64,000 nt of DNA from Streptomyces sp. NBC_01689 (GCF_036250675.1 NZ_CP109592.1:8680001-8744000); one strand, 5' to 3'; numbered from the stretch's first letter, positions 44,828 through 53,431 are shown. A program made the numbers and translations. The notes: generated by a model from the letters alone, not told the origin.

Positions 44828-44867
44828 GTGAGCGGAATGTGAGGTTTTCGGCTCACCACCCGCTCAC
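44828..44867. promoter_or_regulatory. Operator B: paired 11-bp direct repeats facing each other
   Basis: The layout GTGAG-N6-GTGAG-N8-CTCAC-N6-CTCAC is identical to the site at 41643-41682, including the 8-bp centre, while the spacer bases mostly differ. It ends 53 bp before the VanZ start, so the proximal half should overlap the -35 region. Confidence 0.75.
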
Positions 44868-44920
44868 CGTCGTCCTGCTCAGATAGCGAGCGTCCCACGG
44901 CACCTCTGAAAGGCAGCCAG

Positions 44921-46090
44921 TTGCTCCACCTCGTTTTTGGGAGACATATTCCATATGTCTCATTTGTTGCCTTCTTCTCCATGGCCGTGTTCACCACTCT
45001 CGGATCTCTGCTGCGCCGGCGCTCGGACCGTCCATGGATCTATGCGGCCTGGGCCGCCTCCACCGCAGCCACGTTGCTTCTGACGCTGTGGGTCAAGACG
45101 GGTGCTACCGGCGAGATGAGCTGCATCGTCAGCCGGGACCTGTGGGAACCCCTGCGGGTGACCCAGGGACGCATGAACATCCTCATGTTCGTGCCCATAG
45201 GATTCTTCGGTGTGCTCGCCGTCAGGCGCATGGTCCCGGCGCTGGCTGCACCTGTCCTCCTCAGCTGCGGTGTGGAGGGCCTTCAGGCCCTCGTGCCGGG
45301 AATCGGGCGCTACTGCGACACGAGCGACTTGGTCGCCAACGTCCTGGGGGCCGCCTCGGGCGTCGTCCTCGGGGCGTTCTCGATGCGCGCTCTCGCCGGA
45401 TCACCGCCTTCATGGGGTCTGTGGCGCCTGCGGCACATGATCGTGATGGGGGCGGCATGCACGGGGACCGTCTGTCTGATGGCTTCCGTCGTGGACCTTC
45501 GTGTCGTCGATCATGCCGAGCCGACGAGAGCGGGGTCCGCCGAGCAGCGCGCGGCTCTCACCCGGGTCGTCCAGGAGGCGTTGGGGGACGAGTTCCGGAT
45601 CACCGACGTCCTGGACTGGACTCCCTGCGGGGTGGACGGCGTCGACGAAGAGATCTGGACCGCCCTGCAACCGGCTGGCCAGGCCGAGATGTCCTGGCCG
45701 GACCAGAACATGGTTCACATCGACCTGCCGGGACGGATCACGTCCCTCACCACGCCACCGAGCGGTTACCCCATCGCGGGAGCGAGTGAGCCAGTAAGCT
45801 CCGCCGCCGCTGCGCGCCGCGTTGCCGGCATCTATGTGTCGCGCCGCTTTCGCGCCGGGACCGACACGACGCGCCCGCGGGTGGAGGAGCCGGAATCGGA
45901 GTCTGCGGAGACGTGGACGGTGGTCTATCCCTACCGAGCCGTCGGCATGCCGGCCATCAGGTCGCTGAGGGTGGGGCTGAACCGTGCCGGGCGCTTGCGC
46001 GATATCCGCCTGTCCGGCACGTCTGCGGGAGATGGACCCGCCGTCCGAGTCGACAAGGAGAAATCGCGGGAAGGCCGCACCTGCGGGTGA
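44921..46090 (+). CDS. VanZ family membrane protein
   Basis: A 389-residue protein. The first 200 residues hold about five membrane helices and the VanZ pattern: NILMFVPIGFFGVLAV, VEGLQALVPG, and RYCDTSDLVANVLGAASGVV. Residues 200-389 are an outer domain unlike ordinary VanZ proteins. VanZ-type proteins are linked to teicoplanin resistance and cell-envelope stress. TTG 44921 has AAAGG seven bases upstream and gives a full first helix. Operator B lies just upstream, so it is a predicted target of the nearby two-component system. Confidence 0.8.
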   Translation: MLHLVFGRHIPYVSFVAFFSMAVFTTLGSLLRRRSDRPWIYAAWAASTAATLLLTLWVKTGATGEMSCIVSRDLWEPLRVTQGRMNILMFVPIGFFGVLAVRRMVPALAAPVLLSCGVEGLQALVPGIGRYCDTSDLVANVLGAASGVVLGAFSMRALAGSPPSWGLWRLRHMIVMGAACTGTVCLMASVVDLRVVDHAEPTRAGSAEQRAALTRVVQEALGDEFRITDVLDWTPCGVDGVDEEIWTALQPAGQAEMSWPDQNMVHIDLPGRITSLTTPPSGYPIAGASEPVSSAAAARRVAGIYVSRRFRAGTDTTRPRVEEPESESAETWTVVYPYRAVGMPAIRSLRVGLNRAGRLRDIRLSGTSAGDGPAVRVDKEKSREGRTCG

Positions 46091-46282
46091 AGTGTGAAGA
46101 GCAGACGTGGACAACCGCGTTCGGGCCGCCGTCTCCGGGGGAGACCAAACCGACGTTCACGGCCGGAACGCCGCCGCCCGAGCCGGCTGGAGGGACGCGG
46201 TCACCGGCTCTGACGGCACGATGTCCCCACCTCAGTGGTACCCCGGCCGCAGATCGCTGCTACGACGTCCGACCAGCCTCGC

Positions 46283-46660
46283 CTACGGGTGCGTGTCCGT
46301 GATCGCGATGACTTCGTCGAGGCGGTCCAGGGTGGTCTGCAGGTCGTCGACCTTGGCCTGGATGCGGTCGCGCTCAGCGCGCAGCATGGCCCGTTGCTCG
46401 GCGTCGGTGTGCCCGGAGTTCCAGCACGGAAGGAGTTCCGCGATCCTTCGGCTGGTCAGGCCGGCGGCGAACATCTGCTGGAAGAAGCGAACCAGGGTAG
46501 CGGCGTCCTGCCGGTAGAGGCGCTGGCCGGATGGACTGCGCTCCGAGATGAGCAGCCCCTGCTGCTCGTAGTAGCGCACGGCGCGTGTCGAGACACCGGC
46601 GGCCCGCGCCACCTCGCCGATACGGACGAGCCGGTCGGCCGCGGTCTCCGTGACGGTCAT
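46283..46660 (-). CDS. MerR family transcriptional regulator
   Basis: A 125-residue MerR protein. The winged helix is at about 12-80 (VRIGEVARAAGVSTRAVRYY, SPSGQRLYRQDAATLVRFFQ) and a long coiled helix follows (MLRAERDRIQAKVDDLQTTL). Only one Cys is present (Cys84 region, LPCWNSGH), so it is not a typical metal or SoxR-type sensor. ATG 46660 has GAGGGG eight bases upstream. It diverges from the SDR gene across 75 bp that hold a textbook MerR-type promoter. Confidence 0.9.
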   Translation of the reverse strand: MTVTETAADRLVRIGEVARAAGVSTRAVRYYEQQGLLISERSPSGQRLYRQDAATLVRFFQQMFAAGLTSRRIAELLPCWNSGHTDAEQRAMLRAERDRIQAKVDDLQTTLDRLDEVIAITDTHP

Positions 46661-46696
46661 GGTGATACCCCTCACCCCGGTTCTGACGGCCAGCAC

Positions 46697-46728
46697 TTGC
46701 CTTTGACGTTAACGTCAGGTTTTAGCCT
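46697..46728 (+). promoter_or_regulatory. MerR-controlled promoter with 20-bp spacer
   Basis: A -35 TTGCCT (46697-46702) and a -10 TAGCCT (46723-46728) are separated by 20 bp instead of 17. The spacer holds the perfect palindrome TGACGTTAACGTCA (46704-46717). Overlong spacers with a palindrome inside are the mark of promoters activated by DNA distortion by MerR proteins. The SDR start codon is eight bases after the -10. Confidence 0.85.
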
Positions 46729-46735
46729 ACCGGAC

Positions 46736-47464
46736 ATGGATATCAACAACTCGGTTGCCCTTGTCACCGGAGCCAATCGTGGTCTGGGCCGCGCCTTCGC
46801 CCAGTGCCTGCTCGAACGGGGCGCTCACAAGGTATACGCGACGGCCCGCCGACCGGAGTCCGTGGAGCTGCCCGGGGTTGAGGTGCTGTCCCTCGACATC
46901 GCCGATCCCGCATCCGTGCGGGCCGCCGCCGAGGCAGCCCCGGACATCTCAGTGCTCGTCAACAACGCGGGGATCCAGACGGGGACTGACCTGGTGACCG
47001 GTTCGCTGGACGCGGTGCGGCACGAGATGGAGACCAATGTGTTCGGCCACCTGGGAATGATCCGGGAGTTCTCGCCGGCGCTCGCCAGGAACGGCGGGGG
47101 CGCGATCGTCAACGTCCTCTCCGCCATGTCATGGTTCGGGGGCAGGGGTGCAGGTGCCTACCACCTGAGCAAGGCTGCCGCGTGGGCCATGACCAACGGA
47201 GTCCGTCTGGAGCTCGCCGAGCAGGGCACGCTCGTCACGGCGGTGCACCTCGGTCTGGCCGACACCGACATGGCCGCGGGCTGGCCCGTGGACAAGATCG
47301 CGCCGTCGGACCTGGCCGCCGCGGCGCTCGACGGCGTCGAGGCCGGCTCCGCCGAGGTCTTGGCCGACCAGTGGAGTCGGGACGTCAAGTCCCGGCTGCC
47401 GCTGACGCCGGATGAGTTCAACGCCGCGATGGACCGTGCCCTGGCGGCGCTGACGGCGGCCTGA
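46736..47464 (+). CDS. SDR family oxidoreductase
   Basis: A 242-residue classical short-chain dehydrogenase. Cofactor motif VALVTGANRGLGRAF, NNAGIQTG, catalytic Ser in NVLSAMSWFG, and YHLSKAAAW with the Tyr/Lys pair. ATG 46736 has no ribosome site and lies eight bases after a -10 element, so the mRNA is probably leaderless. It diverges from the MerR gene that should control it. This pairing is common in actinobacteria; the inducing compound is unknown but probably a reactive carbonyl. Confidence 0.92.
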   Translation: MDINNSVALVTGANRGLGRAFAQCLLERGAHKVYATARRPESVELPGVEVLSLDIADPASVRAAAEAAPDISVLVNNAGIQTGTDLVTGSLDAVRHEMETNVFGHLGMIREFSPALARNGGGAIVNVLSAMSWFGGRGAGAYHLSKAAAWAMTNGVRLELAEQGTLVTAVHLGLADTDMAAGWPVDKIAPSDLAAAALDGVEAGSAEVLADQWSRDVKSRLPLTPDEFNAAMDRALAALTAA

Positions 47465-47993
47465 GGGGTCTCTCGGGCCGAGCTGACCTCGAACGGCAGG
47501 TTCGCCATGGCGCCCGCGTGGTCGGTGCCGTCGGGAATCCGACGGCAACGGCCCCGGCGACCACGCCGGCGCCTGTTCCGTCATGCCGCCGGGGGAGCTG
47601 ACGGCGGCGAGCGTGCTGGCGAAGGACGCGTCGGGCCGGGCGCGGAGCACCGCAGGTCAGATGATGTGTGAGCCCTTGTCAGCCCGCTGGCGTCCCCTCA
47701 GCAGCCACTATGCCGCACCGCACGAGATCGAGTAAGGAATGGGGGCGGGGTGTGGTCGGGTGGCGGCCTCGGGGATCGGGCGGGGTTCGGGTTGACGGTG
47801 GCGCGGCGCGCCGGTCGACGCGCTGGATGCCCGGGGCCCCCGGTGGCCTTTCAGGCACCCTTGCGGACGCCTGCTGGAGTGGCGAGTGGGTGCGGGGACG
47901 AAGGCGCTCACGCGCCTTCGTCCCGTTTCCTCCTCCGCATGCTCCGTGTGGAATGGGCCCGGATGGCCTTCCTGGGTGCCGTGCTCAGCCGGC
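47465..47993. other. Intergenic region, convergent genes
   Basis: No gene is seen in 529 bp between the SDR and the LysR gene. The only clear feature is the hairpin at 47895-47924. Confidence 0.5.
47895..47924. terminator. Hairpin terminator of the LysR gene
   Basis: GGGACGAAGGCGC and its exact complement flank a TCAC loop: a perfect 13-bp stem 70 bp after the stop of the minus-strand LysR gene. Confidence 0.75.
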
Positions 47994-48920
47994 TCAGGCT
48001 GTCGTCGTCAGGCTGCCGCCGAGCTCCGCGGATCTGCGCACGAACGCGTCGTGCAGGTCGCCCGCAGCGCGGGGGACGGACTCGGCCCTGCGGCGCCGGA
48101 GCATCAGCAGGACACGGGTGGCGTCGTCGGTGAGCGGCCGGTACGTGAGGGCCCCGCACCGCTCCAGGGGGTCGCCGATGACACTGAAGTCGGGCAGCAG
48201 CGTGGCGCCGAGACCCTCGGCGACCATGAGCTTGCCCATCTCGGCACCGTCCGTCGAGTACGAGAGGGCCGGTTCTCGGCCTTCCAGGAACCGGTGCAGG
48301 TAGCGGTGCATGACATAGCCGGAGCGCATCGCGATCAGGGGCTCACGCCCGTCGAGAAGGTCGTCCGGGGCCACGGTGGGCGAAGCGGCCAGCGGGCTGT
48401 CCGGGCGGACGCACACGACCGGTCGGCCGCGCAGCAGCTCCGTCGTCTCGAAGTCGGCGGGCATGTCGTCGCCGTCCAGGTGGTTCACCAGACCGAGATC
48501 GAGACCGCCCTCCGCGAGGGCCCGGTGGATCTCCGACTGCTGGGCACCGACCACTTCGACCTGGGTCTGCGGGTGCGTCGCGCGAAAGCCCCGGACGACC
48601 GGGATGAGCAGCGGCACCGTCGCCGCGTTCACCGTGCCGACCCGGACCATCCGGCTGATGCGGTGCTGCTCGCCCGCCGCGCCGCGCAGCCGGTCGACCG
48701 CGTCCAGCACGTTGATGATGTGCGGCAGCAGTTCGCGGCCCTCGGCGCTCATCCGGGCCCCGGACCGCTTGCGCTCCAGCAGGTCGACCCCGAGCTCCCG
48801 CTCCAGGTTCCGGACGGTCTCGCTCAGCGCGGGCTGTGAGAGGTGCAGTTCCTCGGCAGCCCGGCGCAGCGAGCCGAGCCGGGTCACCGCCGCGATGTAC
48901 TCCAGTTGTTCCGTGCGCAC
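47994..48920 (-). CDS. LysR family transcriptional regulator
   Basis: A 308-residue LysR protein from GTG 48920. The N-terminal helix-turn-helix is QLEYIAAVTRLGSLRRAAEE and LHLSQPALSETVRNLERELG; the effector-binding domain follows (VRVGTVNAATVPLLIPVVRG). An in-frame GTG at 48971 would add 17 residues; neither has a good ribosome site, and 48920 fits the family start. It diverges from the sulfur gene cluster starting with a Cys-Cys leader peptide and SfnG, so it is probably the cluster's sulfur-responsive activator, like CysB/Cbl/SsuR in other bacteria. Confidence 0.9.
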   Translation of the reverse strand: MRTEQLEYIAAVTRLGSLRRAAEELHLSQPALSETVRNLERELGVDLLERKRSGARMSAEGRELLPHIINVLDAVDRLRGAAGEQHRISRMVRVGTVNAATVPLLIPVVRGFRATHPQTQVEVVGAQQSEIHRALAEGGLDLGLVNHLDGDDMPADFETTELLRGRPVVCVRPDSPLAASPTVAPDDLLDGREPLIAMRSGYVMHRYLHRFLEGREPALSYSTDGAEMGKLMVAEGLGATLLPDFSVIGDPLERCGALTYRPLTDDATRVLLMLRRRRAESVPRAAGDLHDAFVRRSAELGGSLTTTA

Positions 48921-49020
48921 CGCAGCAGCATGCGGCCGCCGCCACGGTCGGTTCAAGGGCTGCCCTGTCACGCCTTCGTGAAATTCGCCGGTCCGGGATG
49001 CGAGACCGGCCCGCCGTTCC

Positions 49021-49050
49021 TTGACGGTCCCGACCGGTGGCTGCCACGAT
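49021..49050 (+). promoter_or_regulatory. Promoter of the sulfur cluster leader
   Basis: TTGACG (49021-49026) and CACGAT (49045-49050) are separated by 18 bp. The leader peptide's ATG lies eight bases after the -10, so its mRNA probably starts on the ATG. Confidence 0.6.
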
Positions 49051-49057
49051 CGGCCAC

Positions 49058-49141
49058 ATGAAGAAGCGACCGGACCTCACGCGACGACGCCACGTCGATC
49101 TCGCGCGTGTCTCCAGCGCCTTCTGTTGTCGCGAAGCCTGA
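49058..49141 (+). CDS. Cys-Cys leader peptide of the sulfur gene cluster
   Basis: A 27-residue peptide: MKKRPDLT, then RRRHVDLARVSSAF, then CCREA and a stop. This matches the short leader peptides (R-H-V-D-L-x-R-V-S-S-A-x-C) known upstream of many actinobacterial sulfur-assimilation genes. The two adjacent Cys codons should make the ribosome stall when cysteine is short and alter folding of the RNA that follows. GCGAAG (49131-49136) at its end pairs with CTTCGC (49163-49168) downstream. It lies 176 bp before sfnG and 137 bp from the divergent LysR gene. Confidence 0.82.
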   Translation: MKKRPDLTRRRHVDLARVSSAFCCREA

Positions 49142-49317
49142 CGGTCCCGACGGTAGGGTCCCCTTCGCACAGGCCGCCCGCCCGCAGGTGAACTTCCCCC
49201 GCGGGGCGCGCCGCTGCCTTCGCCGCTCCCTGCCGCATGCCGTTCTCCGCCCGCGTTCCCCGTGACACGCCGGGCCTGCACGCGTCGTGCCCTCTCTTCG
49301 TACACCGGGAGTTCTCC

Positions 49318-50442
49318 GTGTCCGCAACCGAACCCGTCCGTTTCGCCTACTGGGTCCCCAACGTCAGCGGTGGCCTGGTCACCAGCACCGTCGAGCAGCG
49401 CACCGACTGGGGCTACGACTACAACCGCGAACTGGCCGTCCTCGCCGAGAACAACGGCTTCGACTACGCGCTCAGCCAGGTCCGCTACATGGCGAGCTAC
49501 GGCGCCGAGTTCCAGCACGAATCGACCAGTTTCAGCCTCGCCCTGCTGCTCGCCACCCGCCGGCTGAAGGTCATCGCCGCCGTCCACCCGGGCCTGTGGC
49601 ACCCGGGTGTGCTGGCCAAACTCGGCGCCACCGCCGACCACCTCTCGAACGGCCGGTTCGCCGTCAACGTGGTCAGCGGCTGGTTCAAGGGAGAGTTCAC
49701 CGCGCTCGGTGAACCCTGGCTGGAGCACGACGAGCGCTACCGCCGCTCGGAGGAGTTCATCGAGGCCCTGCGCCGGATCTGGACCGAGGACCACGCCGAA
49801 CTCGCCGGTGACTTCTACCGGTTGCGCGACTTCACCCTGAAGCCCAAGCCCCTCAACACCCCCGAGCGCCCGCACCCGGAGATCTTCCAGGGCGGCAACT
49901 CCACCGCGGCCCGAGCCATGGCGGGCCGGGTCTCCGACTGGTACTTCTCCAACGGCAAGGACTTCGACGGAGTCGTCGAACAGATCGCGGACGTAAGGGC
50001 GTCGGCGGAACAGGCCGGGCGCCGGCCACCCCGGTTCGGCCTCAACGGCTTCCTGATCGCCCGTGACACCGAGGCCGAGGCCCGCGACACCCTGCGCGAG
50101 ATCGTCGCCCGGGCCGACACCGAGGCCGTGGAAGGGTTCGGAGCCGCGGTGAAGCAGGCCGGACAGTCCACCGCCGACGGCAAGGGCATGTGGCAGGACT
50201 CCCGTTTCGAGGACCTGATCCAGTACAACGACGGCTTCCGTACCGGGCTGATCGGCACCCCGGAGCAGATCGCCGAACGGATCGTCGTCTACAAGCGGCT
50301 CGGCGTGGACCTTCTCCTCCTCGGCTTTCTGCACTACCACGAGGAGGTCGAGTACTTCGGCCGCCGTGTGCTGCCCCTCGTGCGCGAGTTGGAGGCCGAA
50401 CAGCCCGACGGCGAGCCCGGGCCCGTCCCCGCGCACGTCTGA
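49318..50442 (+). CDS. sfnG: Dimethylsulfone monooxygenase SfnG
   Basis: A 374-residue bacterial-luciferase-like (LLM) flavin monooxygenase. Motifs: RFAYWVPNVSGGLVTST, WGYDYNRELA, VNVVSGWFKGEF and EIFQGGNSTAARAMAGR. Using FMNH2 and oxygen it would turn dimethylsulfone into methanesulfinate, feeding the release of sulfite. GTG 49318 has GGGAG seven bases upstream. It heads a four-gene operon (FMN reductase, SfnB, SsuD) and lies behind the Cys-Cys leader, so low cysteine or sulfate probably switches it on. Confidence 0.9.
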   Translation: MSATEPVRFAYWVPNVSGGLVTSTVEQRTDWGYDYNRELAVLAENNGFDYALSQVRYMASYGAEFQHESTSFSLALLLATRRLKVIAAVHPGLWHPGVLAKLGATADHLSNGRFAVNVVSGWFKGEFTALGEPWLEHDERYRRSEEFIEALRRIWTEDHAELAGDFYRLRDFTLKPKPLNTPERPHPEIFQGGNSTAARAMAGRVSDWYFSNGKDFDGVVEQIADVRASAEQAGRRPPRFGLNGFLIARDTEAEARDTLREIVARADTEAVEGFGAAVKQAGQSTADGKGMWQDSRFEDLIQYNDGFRTGLIGTPEQIAERIVVYKRLGVDLLLLGFLHYHEEVEYFGRRVLPLVRELEAEQPDGEPGPVPAHV

Positions 50443-50477
50443 CACCCCTCCCGACCGCCGCTCACGAAAGAGGGCCC

Positions 50478-51032
50478 ATGGCCACCGTCCTGTCCGTCTC
50501 AGGAAGTCCCTCCGTCTCCTCACGCACCGCGAAACTCCTGCGCCACCTGGACGCCCGGCTGGCCGCCCAGGGGCACCGGGTGATCCCGCTCGACGTCCGC
50601 ACGATCCCCGCGGAGGCCCTGCTCGGCGCGGACTTCCGGCACCCCGCCGTCATCGAGGCGACCGAGCTCTTCGCCCGCGCCGACGGCGTGGTCATCGGCA
50701 CCCCCGTCTACAAGGCCGCCTACTCCGGCGTCCTCAAAGCACTCCTCGACCTGCTCCCGCAGTACGCGCTCACCGGCAAGACCGTGCTGCCGCTCGTCAC
50801 CGGAGGCAGCACCGCGCACGTCCTCGCCCTCGACTACGCCCTGCGGCCGGTGCTCAACTCCATGGGCGCCGCGCACATCGTCCAGGGCTGGTTCACCCTG
50901 GACAAGGACATCACCACCGGGGAGGACGGCGGCGTCACCCTGGCACTCGGCACCGCCGAGGCACTGGCCCAGGTGGTCGACCAGTTCTCGGCGGCCCTGG
51001 GCCGCACTCCGCTGCTGGCCGCGGCGGGCTGA
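50478..51032 (+). CDS. msuE: NADPH-dependent FMN reductase (SsuE/MsuE)
   Basis: A 184-residue flavodoxin-fold reductase. SVSGSPSVSSRT is the FMN phosphate loop and GTPVYKAAYSGVLKALLDLL the family motif; LPLVTGGSTAHVLALDYALR lines the flavin. It would supply FMNH2 to the flanking two-component monooxygenases SfnG and SsuD. ATG 50478 has GAGGG upstream. The exact subfamily name (MsuE or SsuE) is not certain. Confidence 0.88.
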   Translation: MATVLSVSGSPSVSSRTAKLLRHLDARLAAQGHRVIPLDVRTIPAEALLGADFRHPAVIEATELFARADGVVIGTPVYKAAYSGVLKALLDLLPQYALTGKTVLPLVTGGSTAHVLALDYALRPVLNSMGAAHIVQGWFTLDKDITTGEDGGVTLALGTAEALAQVVDQFSAALGRTPLLAAAG

Positions 51033-51035
51033 GCC

Positions 51036-52274
51036 GTGACCGCGCAGACGACGCCCGAGGACACGGCCGGCCGCGGGACAGCCGCCCGTCCGCCCGCCGA
51101 GGTGATCGCCGACGACGCCGGGGCTCTGGCCGTCGCCGCCGCGCTCGCCGCGGAGTTCCGCGCCGGAGCCTCCGCACGCGACGCCGAACGGCGCCTGCCA
51201 CGAGCAGAGTTGGACCGGCTCTCGGCGTCCGGACTGCTCGCCGTCACCGTGCCCGCCCCGTACGGCGGGGCGGATGTCCGGCAGGAGACCCTCGCGGAGA
51301 TCTTCCGGCTGCTGGCGTCGGCCGACGCCAGCCTCGCCCAGATCCCGCAGAACCACTTCGTGTACGTCAATGTGATACGTCGTCAGGGCACGCCGGAACA
51401 GCGGGCGTTCTTCTTCGGGGAGGTACTGGCGGGACGGCGGTTCGGCAACGCCCAGTCGGAGGCGGGCACCCGGCACGTCCAGGACATCCGCACCCGTCTG
51501 GACCCCCGGCCCGACGGCTCGTACCTTCTGACCGGCGTCAAGCACTACTCCACGGGCGCGCTCTTCGCCGACTGGATCCCCGTCCTGGCCCGCGCCGAGG
51601 ACGACAACCTGCACGTCGCCTATGTGCCCCGGGACGCCGAGGGGGTCAGGGTCGTCGACGACTGGGACGGCATGGGGCAGCGCACGACGGCGAGCGGCAC
51701 CGTCCACCTGGACGCCGTCGCCGTGCCCGCCGACCGGGTCGTCCCGCACCACCTCACCTTCCAGGGGCCCCAGCTCCACGGCGCCGTGGCCCAGTTGCTG
51801 CACGCCGCCATCGACGCGGGGATCGCGGCCGGCGCCTTCGCCGAGGCCGCCGAATTCGTCCGTACCAAGAGCCGGCCGTGGTTCGAGAGCGGTGCGGAGA
51901 CCGCGGCCGAGGACCCGCTGCTCGTCCAGCACTTCGGTGAACTCGCCCTTCGGATAAGGGCGTCGGAGGCATTGCTCGGCGCCGCCGCCCGCGCGGTCGA
52001 CGCGGCCCGCGACGACCTCACCGAGGACTCGGCGGCCGAGGCGTCGATCGCCGTGGCGGCCGCGAAGGTGCACACCTCCGCCACCGCCGTGGAGGTGGCG
52101 GGCGCCCTCTTCGAACTGGCCGGGACCCGGTCGGCACTCGACTCCCTCAACCTGCACCGCCACTGGCGCGACGCCCGCACCCACACCCTGCACGACCCGG
52201 CCCGCTGGAAGATCCAGCACATCGGCCGGTACGCGCTCAACGGCACCAAGCCACCCCGGCACGGCCTGCTCTGA
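51036..52274 (+). CDS. sfnB: SfnB family sulfur acquisition oxidoreductase
   Basis: A 412-residue flavoprotein of the acyl-CoA dehydrogenase fold, SfnB/DszC-like. Motifs: VTVPAPYGGADVRQETLAEI, QIPQNHFVYVN, TGVKHYSTGALFADWIPV. Members are probably flavin-dependent monooxygenases in organosulfur use rather than true dehydrogenases. GTG 51036 starts three bases after the reductase stop codon, so the two are tightly coupled. The precise substrate is unknown. Confidence 0.88.
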   Translation: MTAQTTPEDTAGRGTAARPPAEVIADDAGALAVAAALAAEFRAGASARDAERRLPRAELDRLSASGLLAVTVPAPYGGADVRQETLAEIFRLLASADASLAQIPQNHFVYVNVIRRQGTPEQRAFFFGEVLAGRRFGNAQSEAGTRHVQDIRTRLDPRPDGSYLLTGVKHYSTGALFADWIPVLARAEDDNLHVAYVPRDAEGVRVVDDWDGMGQRTTASGTVHLDAVAVPADRVVPHHLTFQGPQLHGAVAQLLHAAIDAGIAAGAFAEAAEFVRTKSRPWFESGAETAAEDPLLVQHFGELALRIRASEALLGAAARAVDAARDDLTEDSAAEASIAVAAAKVHTSATAVEVAGALFELAGTRSALDSLNLHRHWRDARTHTLHDPARWKIQHIGRYALNGTKPPRHGLL

Positions 52275-52288
52275 ACGGAGACCCCCGC

Positions 52289-53431
52289 GTGTCCCTCACC
52301 TGCCACTGGTTTCTGCCCACCAACGGAGACAGCCGGCATGTCGTCGGCGGCGGCCACGGCACCCCGGCCACCGGCTCCGGCCGTGACCGGCCGCCCACGG
52401 TCGCCTATCTGAGCCAGATCGCCCGCGCCGCCGAGGACCTCGGCTTCGTCGGCGCGCTCACACCCACGGGCGCCTGGTGCGAGGACGCCTGGCTGACCAC
52501 CGCGATGGTCAGCCAGAACACCGAGCGTTTGAAGTTCCTGGTCGCGTTCCGGCCCGGCTTCGTCTCGCCCACGCTCGCCGCACAGATGGCGTCCACCTTC
52601 CAGCGGCAGACCGGCGGCCGGCTGCTGCTCAACGTGGTCACCGGCGGCGAGAGCCACGAACAGCGCGCCTACGGCGACTTCCTCGACAAGGACGCCCGCT
52701 ACCGCCGTACCGGCGAGTTCCTGCGGATCGTCCGGGACCTGTGGGACGGCAAGACCGTCGACCTGACGGGTGAGCATCTGCGGGTCGAGGACGCCCGGCT
52801 GGCCCAGGTCCCCGACCCGGTGCCCGAGATCTACTTCGGCGGGTCCTCGCCGGTCGCGGGCGAGGTCGCCGCCCGGCACGCCGACGTCTACCTCACCTGG
52901 GGGGAACCACCGGCCCAGGTGGCCGAGAAGATCGCCTGGGCCCGCCGCCTCGCGGAGCCCGAGGGGCGGACCCTCCGCTTCGGCATCCGGCTGCACGTCA
53001 TCACCCGTGACACCTCCGAACAGGCCTGGGCGGAGGCCGGCCGGCTCCTCGACGGCTTCGACCCGGAGACCGTGAAGTCCGTGCAGGCCGGGCTCGCGCG
53101 CAGCGAGTCGGAGGGACAACGCCGTATGCGCGCACTCCACGGAGGCAGCCGCGAGAGCCTGGAGGTCCACCCCAACCTGTGGGCCGGCATCGGGCTGGTC
53201 CGCGGCGGTGCGGGCACCGCCCTGGTCGGCAGCCACGAGGAGGTCGCCGAGCGGGTCGCCGAGTACCACGCCCTCGGCATCGACGAGTTCGTCCTCTCCG
53301 GCTACCCCCACCTGGAGGAGGCCTACTGGTTCGGCGAGAACGTCCTGCCCCGCCTCGCCGCGCGCGGCCTCTGGCACCACCCGTTCGAGACGTCACCGGT
53401 GCCCGCGGCCCAGGTGCCCTTCACGAGCTGA
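52289..53431 (+). CDS. ssuD: FMNH2-dependent alkanesulfonate monooxygenase
   Basis: A 380-residue LLM-fold enzyme. WFLPTNGDSRHVVGGGHG, VAFRPGFVSPTLAAQMASTF, NVVTGGESHEQRAYGDF and YFGGSSPVAGEVAARHADVY fit SsuD, which converts alkanesulfonates to aldehyde and sulfite. GTG 52289 has GGAG upstream, 14 bp after sfnB. With SfnG and the FMN reductase it gives a path from dimethylsulfone through methanesulfonate to sulfite. No sulfonate ABC transporter genes are in the window. Confidence 0.9.
   Translation: MSLTCHWFLPTNGDSRHVVGGGHGTPATGSGRDRPPTVAYLSQIARAAEDLGFVGALTPTGAWCEDAWLTTAMVSQNTERLKFLVAFRPGFVSPTLAAQMASTFQRQTGGRLLLNVVTGGESHEQRAYGDFLDKDARYRRTGEFLRIVRDLWDGKTVDLTGEHLRVEDARLAQVPDPVPEIYFGGSSPVAGEVAARHADVYLTWGEPPAQVAEKIAWARRLAEPEGRTLRFGIRLHVITRDTSEQAWAEAGRLLDGFDPETVKSVQAGLARSESEGQRRMRALHGGSRESLEVHPNLWAGIGLVRGGAGTALVGSHEEVAERVAEYHALGIDEFVLSGYPHLEEAYWFGENVLPRLAARGLWHHPFETSPVPAAQVPFTS

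Larger units (their letters stand above)
44158..44920. other. Intergenic control region between kinase and VanZ genes
   Basis: This 763-bp region separates divergent genes and holds no gene I trust; a frame at 44506-44796 lacks family features. It contains a GTGAG direct repeat (44373-44388) near the kinase and the full 40-bp operator (44828-44867) near VanZ. Confidence 0.55.

Noticed and set aside
47700..47990. Open frames on both strands after the SDR gene
   Set aside because: Low-complexity translations and no ribosome sites; the region fits an intergenic space with a terminator.
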